Origin: an uncultured Acholeplasmatales bacterium
Lineage (GTDB): Bacteria; Bacillota_I; Bacilli_A; ML615J-28; CAG-698
DNA: 41,027 nucleotides
Reading direction: 5' to 3'
Assembly: GCA_937877075.1 (NCBI GenBank)
Contig: CALEGD010000143.1
Location: 1-41,027 of the forward strand
The position numbers were made by a program, and so were the translations under genes. The notes beneath the pieces are model-generated. The model saw only the letters and a list, made by a program, of their open reading frames with translations, did not search any database and was not told where the DNA came from. Below are positions 6,406-14,464 of this stretch, piece after piece; within the stretch, counting starts at the first letter, position 1, and every line of letters starts with the position of its first letter.

Positions 6406-8337
6406 TTAGGTTACCTTTCTTCTGTTGTTTCTTGAATCATCAATTCTTTGATAGATTGTACGCATGATTTTTCGATATAGTTCATCTTCAAGTATCTGAT
6501 CTTCGGTACGATAGTCGACATTCGGGTTGTCATTGACCTCAATCACATAAACTTGATCGCCGGAAACCTTTAAATCAACTCCATAGAAGCCGTCTCCCAT
6601 TGCTTTGGAAGCCCGAAGAGCATAATCAATTACTTTTGAAGGTGCATCTTCAACGCGAATGGATTCAACTGTGCCACTTTGGTCCTTCTTGGTTTTTGAC
6701 TGCCAATTGATAATCTGCCAGTGATTTTTAGCCATGTGGTATTTACATACAAACAAAGGTTCACCATCGAGAACCCCAACTCTCCAGTCATAGGTGCTTT
6801 GAATATAGGCTTGTGCAACAATGAGATCTGAGATTGTAAATAAGTAATCCAATTTTTCTTGTAAATACTCTCGGCTATTTATCTTAAAAACACCCATTGA
6901 AAAGGCACTGTCCGGTTGTTTAAGAATCATTGGAAATCCTAATTCATTGGCGAGAGCATCCGAATCAGTTTTTCGACTGACGAAACGCGTCGTTGGAACT
7001 TGAATGTCAAGTTTCTTCATACTTTCGGTTAAAAAGAGTTTGTTTGAACATTTAAGAATAGACCAAGGATCATCAATAACTACTAAGCCTTCCGCGTAAG
7101 CATATCTTGAGAACTTATAAGTATAATTATTGACATTGGTTGTTGCTCGAATGAAAAGAGCATCGAATTCACTTATTCTATGATAGTCATCTTTCGTAAT
7201 GAATTCGGTGAAAAATCCTATACGCTCAGCAGCTATTTTAAATTTTGATAAAGCAATCTTATCCGAAGGTGGGTAATCTTCATTTGGATCAATTAGGATG
7301 GCAAGATCGTATTGATAATCTTTGAAACGTGATACATTAAATCGTTTTTGATTGAAATAATGAACTGCGGCTTCCTTTACAAATTCATCAGCTTTTACGT
7401 CCGAAATTGGGATAGGTTCAACTTTTTCTATTTTCCAATCTAATCCCTTTGTAAAGGTAAAATTAATGAAAGGAGATTCAAAGAGTTGATATAGTGAACG
7501 AATTAGTTTTTGATATTTCTTTATAGGGGTATATCCAAAATAAGAAACAATCGAGATGCTATTTGAATTTTGGTATTTAAAAGTTTTTTGGATTTGATTC
7601 AATGCTTCTTCACCAATAGATTCGATAATTAGTTGATCGGAAAAATCCCTAATTGTTGCGACATTAGGAATAACCCGTTGCAATCTGGCCAAAGCCAGTA
7701 GGGAAACATAATATCCCAGTGATTGATAATCATAAGAAGAGCAGAGGTTGAATATTCTAACCCCCTTCATCTTATGAAATCTTTCATCGGCGATATAAGT
7801 TTCGGCATCGATAATACGAATATTCTCAATGGCTTTTAACCAAGGTAATTCTATATCAGTAACGACCCAATTGACTGTTGTCCTTTTCTTGTTTACCGAA
7901 TCAAATACTAGTGACATGCGGTATGCAGGTTGATTTTGACCATAGTAATCTTTGAGTTCTTTATTTATTCTAAAACCGAAAGACTCATAGAATTTTAATA
8001 AAGGCAAGTCAGTCGCATCTGCTTCTAGAGAAATTTTTTCTACCTCTTGAGATTTTGAAACCTCAATCATGTGGTTCATTAATGCTTTTCCGATGCCTTG
8101 CTTCCGATAGTCCTTTTCAACAGCAATCGAATAAATACGATGCATATTCTTATAAACAAATTGAATAGCATAGCCTACGATTGTACTGTTTAGTAAAGCT
8201 AAATAAACATTTTGATGTTTTGCTTTTAAACTATACTTTAAAGACTCAAAAGACATCTGACGAATGCTTTCAAAACTTGTCTTTTCAATATTCCAAATTT
8301 CATTTAAATCAGCTAATTCTGCTTTTCTTATTTCCAT
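6406..8337 (-). CDS. GNAT acetyltransferase - RLAN - RimK-like ATP-grasp fusion
   Basis: 643 residues in three parts. Residues 1-145 are a GNAT domain, with acetyl-CoA loop RKQGIGKAL (78-86) and the LPLLKFYESFGFR end. Residues about 150-390 match the RimK-like ATP-grasp N-terminal (RLAN) type region. Residues about 400-640 are an ATP-grasp ligase with MILKQPDSAFSMGV (nucleotide-binding strand and loop) and VIEVNDNPNVD (metal-binding E and N near the end). Such fusions are known; comparative studies place them with peptide or amino-acid ligation plus acetylation, substrate unknown. AAGGAA lies upstream of the ATG, with an extended -10 close by. It is monocistronic here, without a neighbouring intact C39-type peptidase that often accompanies the family. 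Confidence 0.9.
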   Translation of the reverse strand: MEIRKAELADLNEIWNIEKTSFESIRQMSFESLKYSLKAKHQNVYLALLNSTIVGYAIQFVYKNMHRIYSIAVEKDYRKQGIGKALMNHMIEVSKSQEVEKISLEADATDLPLLKFYESFGFRINKELKDYYGQNQPAYRMSLVFDSVNKKRTTVNWVVTDIELPWLKAIENIRIIDAETYIADERFHKMKGVRIFNLCSSYDYQSLGYYVSLLALARLQRVIPNVATIRDFSDQLIIESIGEEALNQIQKTFKYQNSNSISIVSYFGYTPIKKYQKLIRSLYQLFESPFINFTFTKGLDWKIEKVEPIPISDVKADEFVKEAAVHYFNQKRFNVSRFKDYQYDLAILIDPNEDYPPSDKIALSKFKIAAERIGFFTEFITKDDYHRISEFDALFIRATTNVNNYTYKFSRYAYAEGLVVIDDPWSILKCSNKLFLTESMKKLDIQVPTTRFVSRKTDSDALANELGFPMILKQPDSAFSMGVFKINSREYLQEKLDYLFTISDLIVAQAYIQSTYDWRVGVLDGEPLFVCKYHMAKNHWQIINWQSKTKKDQSGTVESIRVEDAPSKVIDYALRASKAMGDGFYGVDLKVSGDQVYVIEVNDNPNVDYRTEDQILEDELYRKIMRTIYQRIDDSRNNRRKVT

Positions 8338-8358
8338 ATTAATTCCTTTTTCTGAATA

Positions 8359-8367
8359 ATTATAGCA
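8359..8367 (-). promoter_or_regulatory. Extended -10 promoter element
   Basis: On the minus strand TGCTATAAT, an extended -10 box, ends 21 bases before the ATG of the ATP-grasp fusion. No good -35 is seen, as expected for extended -10 promoters. Confidence 0.6.
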
Positions 8368-8900
8368 TATTTATATTTTAAAGAGAATGGTTTTCGGATT
8401 AATTTAGAATGTATACTTTTTTTGAAATATTGATTATTGGCTACCCTTAATAATATAATAAATTAAAGTGAATGTTTAAATTAAAGAATGTATCAAAAAC
8501 ATATATATCTATTAAAGGAGAAAATCATCAAGATCTCCGTATTTAAGTAAAGTATCTATGGTGAGGTTTTAATAGCCAAAGGACTATCTGGTTTTTGCTC
8601 CCAAAACAGGGCAGTAACATTAATAATTTTTGATTTTAATTGAGCACAATTATTTGTTTGTATTTTTTCTTCATTTTAACAATGACATTGCTTAGTATTA
8701 CCGTCGCTATTTTTGGGTGAAAACCTATTCAAGTTTACTCAAAGGTGGGGTACGTAAATTCGCCAAATAATTCTTAGGGGCAAAGAATGTATTAAAATTG
8801 GTGTTTGCTTTCAATTTATAAGTAGACATTTTGTGTTTCGATAAAAAGTGTTATTTTATATAAAAGTCTACGTTCTTATAATACAATAATATTAGATTTA
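8368..8900. other. Intergenic region without a recognisable gene
   Basis: About 530 bases with no convincing coding frame on either strand. It contains a third copy of AGTAGACATT (8821-8830) and a GGGGTACGTAAA stretch near 8747 that recalls the G-rich piece near 3119. It may be remnants of an insertion element, but no transposase similarity is visible. Confidence 0.5.
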
Positions 8901-8937
8901 ACTTTCGAAAAATGAAATAATTTCAAGTTTCGAAAGT
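8901..8937. promoter_or_regulatory. Nested inverted repeat, candidate operator
   Basis: ACTTTCGAAA (8901-8910) and TTTCGAAAGT (8928-8937) form a perfect 10-bp inverted repeat. Inside it TGAAAT (8913-8918) and ATTTCA (8920-8925) form a second. Each outer arm itself contains the palindrome TTTCGAAA. The element ends 6 bases before the -35 box of the next gene, a normal place for an operator or activator site. Confidence 0.5.
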
Positions 8938-8943
8938 ATTTTG

Positions 8944-8972
8944 TTGACTATAACATAATAAAAAAGTATAAT
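8944..8972 (+). promoter_or_regulatory. Near-consensus sigma-A promoter
   Basis: TTGACT (8944-8949), exactly 17 bases, TATAAT (8967-8972). It overlaps the ATG at 8971, so that codon cannot be in the mRNA, and the start at 8992 is required. The leader would be only about a dozen bases. Confidence 0.85.
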
Positions 8973-8991
8973 GTTAATGGTGGGTATTTTT

Positions 8992-10191
8992 ATGAAATTA
9001 ATAGAAAGAAAGTATTATCTAAGAAAAATTTTAGCTTTAAAAAATACTCCTGACATTAAAGTTATAACAGGAGTAAGGCGTTGTGGTAAATCTAAATTAT
9101 TACTATCTTTGATTGATCATATTAAACAAAATGAATCAAACTCTAATATAGTATTAGTTGATTTTCATAATATTGAGTTTGATAGTTTGAAAGATTATAA
9201 AAAACTTAATGAATACATATTAAAAAATTACCAAAAAGATCAGACTAATTATCTTATGATTGACGAAGTTCAATTATGTAAAAACTTTGAGCTGACAATT
9301 AACAGTATTCATAATAGCGAGAAATTTGATATTTACATAACAGGATCAAATGCGTTTTTATTAAGCAGTGATTTGGCAACATTGTTTACTGGAAGAACTA
9401 TGCATGTAGAAGTTTTCCCCTTTTCTTTTGATGAGTTTTTGCTCTATTTTGATGAATTGGAAAAAAAGAGTTCATTCGATGCTTATTTTGGTAAGGGGGG
9501 TATGGCTGGTACATATGTGTATGAGAATGAGGAAAACTCAAAAAAGTATCTTCAACAAGTTTATAACACAATCATAACTAGAGATTTAGTAGAAAAATAT
9601 AATATACAAGATAAACTAACCTTACTAAATATTGCAGATTATTTGATGGACAATATTTCAAACTTAACTTCACCAAATAAAATTACAGAATTATTAAATA
9701 AAAAAAAATCAACAACTAACCATGTTACTGTTGGAAATTATATTAATTATTTATGTAATTCCTTTTTGTTTTATAAAGTTAAACGTTATGATATCAGAGG
9801 AAAAAAATATTTAGAAACTACAGAGAAATATTATTTAGTTGACCATGGCTTTAGAATTGCAAATCTTGGTAAAAGAAATATTGATTATGGTAGGGTATAT
9901 GAAAATATGGTTGCCATAAGTCTCCTAAAGAGAGGGTATGATATATATGTGGGAAAACTGTATGAGAAAGAAATCGATTTTGTTGCTATAAAAAGTGACG
10001 AGAAAATATACATCCAAGTATCAAGTTTTATTGAAGATGAAAAAGTTCTTAAAAGAGAAGTTGAATCATTATTATCAATTCGTGACGCGCATCCGAAGAT
10101 TATAATTGCTAGAACAAGACAAGATGAATATACATACGAAGGAATCAAAATTATTGATGTTGCGAAATGGTTAAGCAATAATAAATATTAG
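8992..10191 (+). CDS. AAA ATPase with DUF4143 C-terminal domain
   Basis: 399 residues from ATG 8992 (ribosome-binding site GGTGGG); an upstream in-frame ATG at 8971 lies within the -10 box and is rejected. Residues 1-180 are an AAA-type ATPase: Walker A GVRRCGKS (27-34), Walker B-like YLMIDEVQL, sensor-like ITGSNAFLLSSDLA and TGRTMHVEVFPFSFDEF, all typical of this family. The C-terminal DUF4143 part has KEIDFVAIKSDEKIYIQVSS, a PD-(D/E)xK-like core. These proteins are common in bacteria and archaea; their role is unsettled. It is a single-gene unit with a strong promoter and a dyad just upstream, which suggests tight repression or autoregulation. Confidence 0.9.
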   Translation: MKLIERKYYLRKILALKNTPDIKVITGVRRCGKSKLLLSLIDHIKQNESNSNIVLVDFHNIEFDSLKDYKKLNEYILKNYQKDQTNYLMIDEVQLCKNFELTINSIHNSEKFDIYITGSNAFLLSSDLATLFTGRTMHVEVFPFSFDEFLLYFDELEKKSSFDAYFGKGGMAGTYVYENEENSKKYLQQVYNTIITRDLVEKYNIQDKLTLLNIADYLMDNISNLTSPNKITELLNKKKSTTNHVTVGNYINYLCNSFLFYKVKRYDIRGKKYLETTEKYYLVDHGFRIANLGKRNIDYGRVYENMVAISLLKRGYDIYVGKLYEKEIDFVAIKSDEKIYIQVSSFIEDEKVLKREVESLLSIRDAHPKIIIARTRQDEYTYEGIKIIDVAKWLSNNKY

Positions 10192-10569
10192 ACATTAAAT
10201 GACATTTTGTATTGACTTACAAAGTGTTTTTTTTGTAAGTGTGTTTTTCAAAACATTTGGCTTAATACATTAATATAATCAAAATATGATCTATCTCAGG
10301 ATAAAGAATCATGATATTTAAATGGGTCGGTCTCAGATAATATAAATAGACCGAATCAAGATTCTAAAAAGAGATAGTGATTATTATTATTTTTTGTTAT
10401 AATGTAAACTAGTTATGTAGTTAGTGGTGGCTCAATTATTCTCCAAGATAATTACCATCTTTACCCCCATGCTTTTAGAAAAGATGTTTTTAACATTAAC
10501 AACGGAGTAGATTTTTATTGTCAGTAATTTATATAATAATAGAAGAAAGAATAGTGAGAGGATTTAATT
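10192..10569. other. Intergenic region with a hairpin and a short open stretch
   Basis: TCGGTCT (10327-10333) pairs with AGACCGA (10348-10354) over a 14-base loop but has no T-run, so it is a weak terminator candidate at best. A 39-codon open stretch at 10408-10527 (ending in TAA) reads like protein (QDNYHLYPHAFRKDVF) but has no start codon, so it may be a gene remnant. No -35/-10 pair for the next gene is convincing. Confidence 0.4.
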
Positions 10570-11352
10570 ATGCTATTATCTGAATTAGGCTTTTTCCAAA
10601 AGTTTTTTGGTTATTTAACTGATGAAAACGGTAATGTTTCAACATACCAATCCGGAGGAGGAGATGGAGCGTTCTCTGATTGGCGTCATTTTGTCTGGAT
10701 AATCCTCGTTATTTTATTAAGTGTTGGTTTATACAGGCTTTTTAGGAAGTATCCTAAAGCTGGAAAGATAACAGTTACAGTATTGTTAGCTTCTTTGTTT
10801 TCCGTCCGTTTTGTGAATCAAATAATAAGAGCAATTATAGGAGCTGAAGTTCCGGCGTGGAAGGCCTTTCCTTTCCATTTATGTACAATCATGACTTTTC
10901 TATTACCGATTGTGTATTTCTTCAAATTAAACAAATTGAAAAATATAGTTTATGTTTTATCGATGATGGGTGGAATCATTACAATTATTGTCGGTGATTA
11001 TTTTGAAGATTCATTTATGACCTTTTCCACTTTAGAAGGCATGTCAGCGCATTCAATTTTGTTTATTGTTCCTTTGATTGAAATAGCCTTAGGTAATTTT
11101 AAACTGGAATACAAAAATATCTGGCAGATCTTCGTTGGAATGTTAGTATTGTTAGGTTGGGCAGCCCTCGCAAATGAAGTATTTTTTAGGGGTTATAGTA
11201 ATAATTATATGTATTTAAAAAGTAACGGACTTCCCGGTAATATTGGTGGAGATTACTATTTCTTGATTTATGTAGTAATTTTCATAGTAATGATTAATAT
11301 TATTTTTGGAATTCCGACAGTTTATCGTTACTATAGGAAAAAGGCTCATTGA
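10570..11352 (+). CDS. TMEM164/YwaF-family integral membrane protein
   Basis: 260 residues with about seven hydrophobic helices after a 35-residue N-tail. The helix containing AFPFHLCTIMTFLLP, followed by the AHSILFIVPLIEIALG segment, is characteristic of the TIGR02206/YwaF family (TMEM164-like). In eukaryotes TMEM164 acts as an acyltransferase with a Cys-His pair; the His-Cys here (in FHLC) sits at the equivalent place, but bacterial function is not established. GAGAGGATTTAATT precedes the ATG. It appears monocistronic, with a 13-bp hairpin 78 bases downstream as the likely terminator. Confidence 0.75.
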   Translation: MLLSELGFFQKFFGYLTDENGNVSTYQSGGGDGAFSDWRHFVWIILVILLSVGLYRLFRKYPKAGKITVTVLLASLFSVRFVNQIIRAIIGAEVPAWKAFPFHLCTIMTFLLPIVYFFKLNKLKNIVYVLSMMGGIITIIVGDYFEDSFMTFSTLEGMSAHSILFIVPLIEIALGNFKLEYKNIWQIFVGMLVLLGWAALANEVFFRGYSNNYMYLKSNGLPGNIGGDYYFLIYVVIFIVMINIIFGIPTVYRYYRKKAH

Positions 11353-11429
11353 AGAAAAGTCCCGAAAATATTTAATTATAAAACTCTTAATATTTTAAAA
11401 AAGTGATTTATAATAGTCGAATCAAATTT

Positions 11430-11472
11430 AAAACAGATGTAGGTATAAATAAGTTCTACATCTGTTTTCTTA
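11430..11472 (+). terminator. Perfect hairpin, terminator of the YwaF-like gene or leader hairpin
   Basis: AAAACAGATGTAG (11430-11442) pairs fully with CTACATCTGTTTT (11456-11468), loop 13 bases, short T-tail. A TATAAT at 11409-11414 lies before it, so it could also sit in the leader of the helicase gene that starts at 11500. Confidence 0.65.
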
Positions 11473-11499
11473 AAATTTATATTATGGAAGTGTGATTAT

Positions 11500-14232
11500 A
11501 TGAGTGAAAGGGTTTTTTTTGACATAGAAAATTGTATAGTTTTTCTATATAGCAATAATTCAAATAATTGGGAAGATAAAACATTATCCATAGGTGCAAT
11601 TTTTAAAGCATATTATTATGGTAATTTTACCGGTTATGATATCTACTTTAGAGGTGGGAGCAGAAAGTTTTTTTATAAAGCAGAAAATCTAAGGTTTTTA
11701 TATAAACAGAGCACAGTTAATATAGAAAAATCAGATGTGTATGTAAATAGCAAAATGGTAAATGCTCATAAGGTAGACTCTTTTGAGGATGGGTATTATC
11801 GTGTTTACATTGGAAACAGCTTTATTCTTACAAAAAAAATTGAGCTAAAAAACAATAAATATAAAGAAATATTTAGATATTATATTGAATTATCAAAATA
11901 CGCAGAACAAATATCCGATAGGGATGAACCACTGTATTTTTTATCTCAAAACTATAAAAGAATTCACCCTACACATCAATCCGTACTTTTTAATTATTTA
12001 CGAGGTGAGTTTTTACAAGTTGATGACCGTGAAGTTATTTTAGTTCCATTCGACTTTAATCAAAGTCAATATATGGCAATAGGAACAGCTTTAAAGACTG
12101 ATATTTCTATTATAGAAGGTCCTCCCGGCACAGGGAAAACACAAACTATCTTGAATCTTATTGTAAATATTTTTTATAGAGGACAAAACTGTGCAGTGGT
12201 TTCAAATAATAATACTCCAATCGACAATATATATGAGAAATTGACTGAAGAAGGGTTGCAATTCATTGCAGCTACTCTTGGAAGGCAGAAGAATGTAATT
12301 AATTTTTTTGAATCTAATAGAAATGAAGATTTGAATGAGTTTTTAACAGAGAAAAAAGAACAGGTTCCTAATCACTTTAGAAATTATTTAATGGATTTAA
12401 GTTCTCAGATGAAAAAAATTCAAAATACTGAAGTAAAATTTTCATTATTGAGAACGCAGCTGGAGGAAATAAAAAGAGAAAAGAAAAATCACGACAAAAT
12501 CCTTTTAGATGATGTTATTATCAATAAGAATCTAACATCAAAACATTATTTTAAGTTGATTAGAAGATTAGAACAACCCCGCAAAATCAGATTTTTTGAG
12601 AGATGGAGGATCAACTATAAGTACAAAATAAAATTAACTTCTACTAATATTGATGATTTATTATATAATGCTGAAAACTTATTTTATGTAAAAAGCATTT
12701 CCGAAATTCAAGAACAGTTAAATAAATATAAAACATTTTTAGATAACAGCAATAAAGAAAGCATAGAACTTGAACTAAAAAAAATATCTCGTGATTTATT
12801 GGTGAATAAAATACAGAATCATTATGAAAATGTAGAGATAACAGGTTTTAATAAAGATTCCTATAAGAATGATTATAATAATTTTATCTTACGCTATCCA
12901 GTAGTATTAAGTACATCTCAGTCATTATTGAATAATGCTCCCAATGGATTTTTATTTGACTATTTGATTATTGATGAGGCTTCTCAGTGTGATTTATTAA
13001 GTAGCGTATTAGCAATGAGTTGTTCTAAAAATATTGTAGTAGTTGGTGATTCCAGACAATTACAACAAATCGATGAGGAGAGGTTATTTTTCCAATCACA
13101 AAAACTTGCAAAGGATTTTGATATACCTACTCAATATACATATGAAGCTAATTCAATATTAAGGTCTGTAAAAGAGGCAGTGGTAGCTGTTCCAACAACT
13201 TTATTGAAAGAGCATTATCGTTGTGCACCTGATATCATTAACTTTTGTAATAAAATGTTTTATAATAATGAACTGGTTGCAATGACAAATAATACAGGAA
13301 AGCATATTGAAATAATTAAAACTGTTCCTGGTAACCACGCAAGGAAAAATCCATATGGTTCGGGGTTGTATAATCAAAGAGAAATTGATGAGATTAATAA
13401 CATTATTCAAAAAGCTAATTCTAAAAATATTGGAGTCATTACACCTTTTAGATATCAAGCGAATCTAATTCAAAATAAATATAAAGACACAAACTTAGAG
13501 GCAGATACGATACATAAATTTCAGGGGCGTCAAAAAGATGAAATTATTATGAGTTTTGTGGTTAATTCTCTTGATAATGATCCTAATAATGTGGAAAACA
13601 AACTATATGATTTCGTTACTAATGACAAATTACTGAATGTAGCAATATCTAGAGGCAAAAGCAAAGTAACAATAATAGTATCAGACAAACTTTATCATAC
13701 AAAGAACAATATTATTAAAGATTTTATTGAATATTCAGAATATCTCTATGGAAGTTCAGTTACCAAAGAATCAACTGTTAAATCCATATTTGACTATTTA
13801 TACTCTGAATATAATAAAGATTTTATTTCAAAGTATAATGAAAAACCAAAAAAATACCAATCAGAGTTACTAATGTGTAGTTTAATTGACAAAGTTTTAA
13901 TAGATCACCATTTTATTGGATATTCAATGCATGTTAGACTCGGGAAATTAGTAAATATCCTCGATATCTTTAATGAAGAAGAGAAAAAGTATATTCTTCA
14001 CCCTTGGACTCATGTTGACTTTCTGTTTTATAATAAAGTAACTAAAAAAAGTCTCTTTGTAATAGAGGTAGATGGAATCAGATATCACGAACAGAAGAAA
14101 AAACAAGTTGTACATGATAAAATAAAAGATAGGGTGCTTGCTATGAATAATATACCTGTATTTAGGTTTAAAACAAATGAATCTAACGAGAAAGAAAGAT
14201 TGAAAGAAATTATTCATCAATATACATATTAA
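11500..14232 (+). CDS. SF1 (Upf1-like) helicase fused to a C-terminal PD-(D/E)xK-type nuclease
   Basis: 910 residues. An N-terminal 180-residue part is of unknown fold. The helicase core has Walker A GPPGTGKT (207-214), SNNNTPIDNIYEKL, Walker B DEAS (492-495), motif III GDSRQLQQI (516-524), HYRCAPDIINFCNKMFY, GVITPFRYQ, DTIHKFQGRQKDEIIMSF and NVAISRGKSKV (motif VI). Residues 270-460 form a helical, charged insertion between motifs Ia and II. The C-terminus has VDFLFYN (D840), VIEVDG (E856, D858), then H863 and VFRFKT, the layout of DUF2726/DUF559-type nucleases. It should unwind and cut nucleic acid. Helicase-nuclease fusions of this sort occur in antiphage loci, but defence is inference. GGAAGTG precedes the ATG. 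Confidence 0.85.
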   Translation: MSERVFFDIENCIVFLYSNNSNNWEDKTLSIGAIFKAYYYGNFTGYDIYFRGGSRKFFYKAENLRFLYKQSTVNIEKSDVYVNSKMVNAHKVDSFEDGYYRVYIGNSFILTKKIELKNNKYKEIFRYYIELSKYAEQISDRDEPLYFLSQNYKRIHPTHQSVLFNYLRGEFLQVDDREVILVPFDFNQSQYMAIGTALKTDISIIEGPPGTGKTQTILNLIVNIFYRGQNCAVVSNNNTPIDNIYEKLTEEGLQFIAATLGRQKNVINFFESNRNEDLNEFLTEKKEQVPNHFRNYLMDLSSQMKKIQNTEVKFSLLRTQLEEIKREKKNHDKILLDDVIINKNLTSKHYFKLIRRLEQPRKIRFFERWRINYKYKIKLTSTNIDDLLYNAENLFYVKSISEIQEQLNKYKTFLDNSNKESIELELKKISRDLLVNKIQNHYENVEITGFNKDSYKNDYNNFILRYPVVLSTSQSLLNNAPNGFLFDYLIIDEASQCDLLSSVLAMSCSKNIVVVGDSRQLQQIDEERLFFQSQKLAKDFDIPTQYTYEANSILRSVKEAVVAVPTTLLKEHYRCAPDIINFCNKMFYNNELVAMTNNTGKHIEIIKTVPGNHARKNPYGSGLYNQREIDEINNIIQKANSKNIGVITPFRYQANLIQNKYKDTNLEADTIHKFQGRQKDEIIMSFVVNSLDNDPNNVENKLYDFVTNDKLLNVAISRGKSKVTIIVSDKLYHTKNNIIKDFIEYSEYLYGSSVTKESTVKSIFDYLYSEYNKDFISKYNEKPKKYQSELLMCSLIDKVLIDHHFIGYSMHVRLGKLVNILDIFNEEEKKYILHPWTHVDFLFYNKVTKKSLFVIEVDGIRYHEQKKKQVVHDKIKDRVLAMNNIPVFRFKTNESNEKERLKEIIHQYTY

Positions 14233-14345
14233 AATAGATTAGAAAATCCAATCATTAGTACATTAATAGTTATTTTAATCAGCACATTATTTTATCTCTA
14301 TGTCTGGGATTAAATAAAAAGAAACACATTTTGAGATTTCTATCT

Positions 14346-14407
14346 AAACATTATTCGATTCTATCAAACATTATCAAATTCTTTAAATCGGAGAGAGATT
14401 CTCCGAT
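14346..14407. promoter_or_regulatory. Candidate operator: tandem 20-bp repeats and a dyad
   Basis: Two imperfect 20-bp direct repeats (14346-14365, 14366-14385; about 15 of 20 bases equal, each starting AAACATTAT) are followed by a perfect 8-bp inverted repeat ATCGGAGA/TCTCCGAT (14387-14394 and 14400-14407). They lie just before the promoter of an XRE-type regulator gene, so autoregulation is plausible. Confidence 0.4.
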
Positions 14408-14415
14408 AAATAGCG

Positions 14416-14443
14416 TTACAATTTAGGGTAATTATAGTATTAT
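14416..14443 (+). promoter_or_regulatory. Promoter of the XRE-membrane gene
   Basis: TTACAA (14416-14421), 16-base spacer, TATTAT (14438-14443). A strong AAGGAGG (14451-14457) and the ATG follow. Confidence 0.55.
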
Positions 14444-14464
14444 AGAAGGCAAGGAGGACAGTTT

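Noticed and set aside
8971..8991. ATG 8971 as start of the AAA/DUF4143 gene
   Set aside because: It lies inside the -10 box of a near-perfect promoter; ATG 8992 has a ribosome-binding site.
10327..10354. TCGGTCT/AGACCGA hairpin as a terminator of the DUF4143 gene
   Set aside because: The loop is 14 bases and no T-run follows, so evidence is too weak for a terminator call.
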